Source of the DNA: Ditylenchus dipsaci
Taxonomy: Eukaryota > Nematoda > Chromadorea > Rhabditida > Anguinidae
DNA: 64,000 nucleotides
Direction: 5' to 3'
Assembly (NCBI GenBank): GCA_004194705.1
Contig: SADC01001082.1
Span: 1 to 64,000, forward strand
The stretch's first letter is position 1. Every line of letters starts with the position of its first letter. Below are positions 61,971-64,000 of this stretch, piece by piece. The translations under genes and the position numbers were made by a program. Under the pieces are notes generated by a model, which saw only the letters and a list, made by a program, of their open reading frames with translations, did no database searches and was not told the origin of the DNA.

Positions 61971-62744
61971 TATGAGATCAAAAAAGTCGGCACCAAGCAA
62001 AGTGTTTCGAAAAAACTCCTTCACTTACTGACGCCTTGCAAGCTGATTTCCGAATTTTTTGAAAATTTCTGCATATTACTTCATGTTATGTTTCAAACAT
62101 GCTTTGAATATTATATTTTATGAAAAAATGCAAATAAGTGCATAAAACATGAGTTACGTTCAATAATTTTTTTTAATAATTTTAATTAATTTTTTTAAGC
62201 GAGGCAGTTTATTCGACACACCTGTATACTTTTATCCTTTTCCAAAATATGCATTTGTCTTCTTGCTGTTTTTTCTTAACACAAACGGCTTTGTCCATCC
62301 ATTTTTTTTTAAATATTACCTCTCACCACCTTAGAGGTATGTGTTCTGGTAATTATTCAGATGATTCCGCCTTTTCAAAAAAATGACCATAATAATTTTA
62401 GGTCATTTTCCTAAAAATCAGACTATTGGAACGGAATGTGGTCAGCTAAAAAAGTTCCGCCTTGCGTGTTTGCTTAACAAGTATTTTAATGTGAATTTTT
62501 TATTTGTGATATTTGTGATAATAAAGAATTTTTTACTAAATTTTTGAGATAAAAGATCAAAGTTGAAATTCATTAATACTTATAGTCCTTAGAGTTGTCA
62601 TGAGGCGATAGTTTTGAGCAATCATGGATACTATACTCTTTCTGAGAAACATAACATTATATCGCTCGAAAAATTGAAGTTTTGTCCGACATAAATACTG
62701 AAAGGAGATCGATAAGCTACTTAGGATAGAAAATTCGGCCTTGG

Positions 62745-62818
62745 TGGCAAAATGGATGAGCGTTTGTGCTTTATGGCCCGGAAATCGTGCAAAGTTCAAT
62801 CCCATCTAGTGGCATATT
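62745..62818 (+). tRNA. tRNA-like sequence (pseudogene or SINE head)
   Basis: TGGCAAAATGG fits the A-box pattern and AGTTCAATCCC the B-box pattern, about 45 nt apart, as in a tRNA gene. The flanks do not form a clear acceptor stem by eye (CCTTGGTGG... versus ...CCCATCTAGTGG). A decayed tRNA or a tRNA-derived SINE is more likely than a working tRNA. Confidence 0.35.
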
Positions 62819-62924
62819 GTTTATTTTGGATTATTTGATCATTTGCCTTTTTGCTCATTTTTTAAGGTTATGCCTATTGTCAGGCTGTCTCACTATGTTT
62901 TATAACTGGGCCGTCGAAAAAAGA

Positions 62925-63105
62925 GACTCTTTACGCATTTTATGATCAAAACTACTTCTCAAAATATTGTCTAAGGTAAGTCTGTGCGCGCAACTCTAAC
63001 TCTCAAGCCCCCTTCGAGGTCGTAAGGAGCTTGAACTTGAAGTTTATATGCGCACAGCCACATACCTTAGACACAAATCACTTGAGAGTGACTCTGGATG
63101 CATGC
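62925..63105. mobile_element. Palindromic MITE, TGTCTAAGGTA family
   Basis: Left AGAGACTCTTTACGCATTTT, ATTGTCTAAGGTAAGTCTGT and CTCTCAAGCCCCC mirror right AGCTTGAACTTGAAG, CACATACCTTAGACACAAAT and GAGAGTGACTCTGGATGCAT. Closest to 54206-54410. Confidence 0.75.
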
Positions 63106-63164
63106 CCTTTATTTTAAATACGTTTGTCCTGTTGTCCTTTCAAGCATTCAATTAGGTTAATCAT

Positions 63165-64000
63165 TTTTTCTGTAGCTAATTTACTTTTTTTGTAGCAAAA
63201 ATGTTTTTTTTGTGGCAAATTTACTTTTTTTGTAGCATCTTTATTTTTTGCTGTAGCAAATTTACTCCTTTTTGTAGCAAATCCAATTTTAGTCCGTAGC
63301 ACAAATACTTGGCTAGTGTGCTTATTTATTTCTGAAAATCTCAGAAACATATATGTATCTGTTGATACGCTTGACTCCGCATACCGTTTTTAGTCTTTTC
63401 AGACTGAAAATCTATTTTCGAGAAAACCGAACCGATAATTTCGCTTTGATCCAGCACCCGAAAATTGCAAATTCCTGAAAGATCATAGGCAGTTAAGAGA
63501 AGATCCCACTTGTACGCGGCTATTTCGGCCAACACTCTTTTCTTCACAAGAGAAAGCCCATTAAGATCCAAAAGCGTACGGACTGAACTGTTGCTCTTCT
63601 CAAAATAGTGGAGCAAAATGTGGCTAAGGTTCAAAGAATTACCATCATGCATTATATTGATGGTAAATCTGGTAATCTTGAATTTAAAGAATTTCATAAC
63701 TGATCCATCAGAGGATTTTGAGTAATGAAGCAGCCGGGAGTGTGCCAGGTGTGTGTGCTAGAGCAGACCTAAAGCCCAGATGTCCCCCTGTCAAATTAAT
63801 CCCTGTTAACCCACCTGTCTTTCATCAAGTCCAAGTCTTTCATAGACTTAGAATACAAGTTTCGAGAATTTAGGATGAATAAATAAGCACACTAGCCCAA
63901 GTATTTGTGCTACGGACTAAAATTGGATTTGCTACAAAAAAGAGTAAATTTGCTACAGAAAAAAATAAATTTGCCACAAAAAAAAGTAAATTAGCTACAG
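63165..64000. mobile_element. Foldback with TTTTTGTAGCAAA arrays and an ORF in the loop (runs off window)
   Basis: TTCTGTAGCTAATTTACTTT, TTTTGTAGCAAATTTACTCC and AAATCCAATTTTAGTCCGTA, followed by GCACAAATACTTGGCTAGTG, on the left mirror CACTAGCCCAAGTATTTGTG, CTACGGACTAAAATTGGATT and GCTACAGAAAAAAATAAATT on the right. The array continues to the end of the window. An open minus-strand frame occupies the loop. Confidence 0.8.
63341..63730 (-). CDS. Probable coding exon in foldback loop, unknown protein
   Basis: The minus-strand frame opens after a stop near 63755 and reads LAHSRLLHYSKSSDGSVMKF, FKFKITRFTINIMHDGNSLN, LSHILLHYFEKSNSSVRTLL, DLNGLSLVKKRVLAEIAAYK, WDLLLTAYDLSGICNFRVLD and on to a stop at 63341. 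It has regular Leu spacing (LNLSHILLHYF, LLDLNGLSLV) that could be LRR-like, but no F-box is seen. An ATG sits at 63697. If it is a gene, it lies entirely between the two arms of a foldback element, which suggests capture. Confidence 0.4.
   Translation of the reverse strand, partial: LHYSKSSDGSVMKFFKFKITRFTINIMHDGNSLNLSHILLHYFEKSNSSVRTLLDLNGLSLVKKRVLAEIAAYKWDLLLTAYDLSGICNFRVLDQSEIIGSVFSKIDFQSEKTKNGMRSQAYQQIHICF

Overview
The window is an AT-rich eukaryotic region in which repeats far outnumber genes. Where exon junctions can be fixed by reading frame, introns are 43-50 nt long with short T-rich TTTTAG/TTTCAG acceptors. The only recognisable host genes belong to the Skp1 and F-box/leucine-rich-repeat (LRR) families. 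This combination suggests a nematode, but that is an inference; no species is identified.

Layout. 1-8893: a ~4.5 kb unit present twice in direct orientation, differing almost only by one-base indels; each copy holds pieces of an F-box/LRR gene. 8893-24190: the last exon of that gene at about 9.8-10.2 kb, then a field of pogo-like MITEs, palindromes, GC-armed hAT elements and a decayed DNA-transposase fragment. 24200-32400: at least six hAT-type insertions, several with perfect 8-bp target duplications and two with internally deleted transposase genes. 31134-44262 (minus strand): one F-box/LRR gene of six exons, reconstructed here, whose introns hold an apparently complete 2.7 kb hAT transposon, a mariner-type MITE and a ~3.4 kb nested palindrome. 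44262-46271: the shared upstream region between this gene and a divergently placed Skp1-related gene (46271-48688), containing an 18-bp minisatellite. 48700-64000: mostly nested palindromes, with a few short exon-like ORFs of unknown function.

How the parts relate. Skp1 and F-box proteins are partners in SCF ubiquitin ligases, and here one of each lies head to head. The F-box/LRR family shows a constant exon architecture and intron phase across three loci, which allows broken copies to be recognised. The mobile elements fall into five structural classes: hAT (8-bp target duplication), pogo-like (TA, CAGTCRAnnCTC termini), mariner-like (TA, TTGGGTTGGTC termini), a TA-flanked CCGTATTTTCTC class, and large foldbacks with short tandem repeats in their arms. 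A striking theme is that each hAT family carries its own array of short, often self-complementary repeats inside its ends. The most unusual candidates are two GC-armed hAT elements that appear to carry related small non-transposase ORFs.
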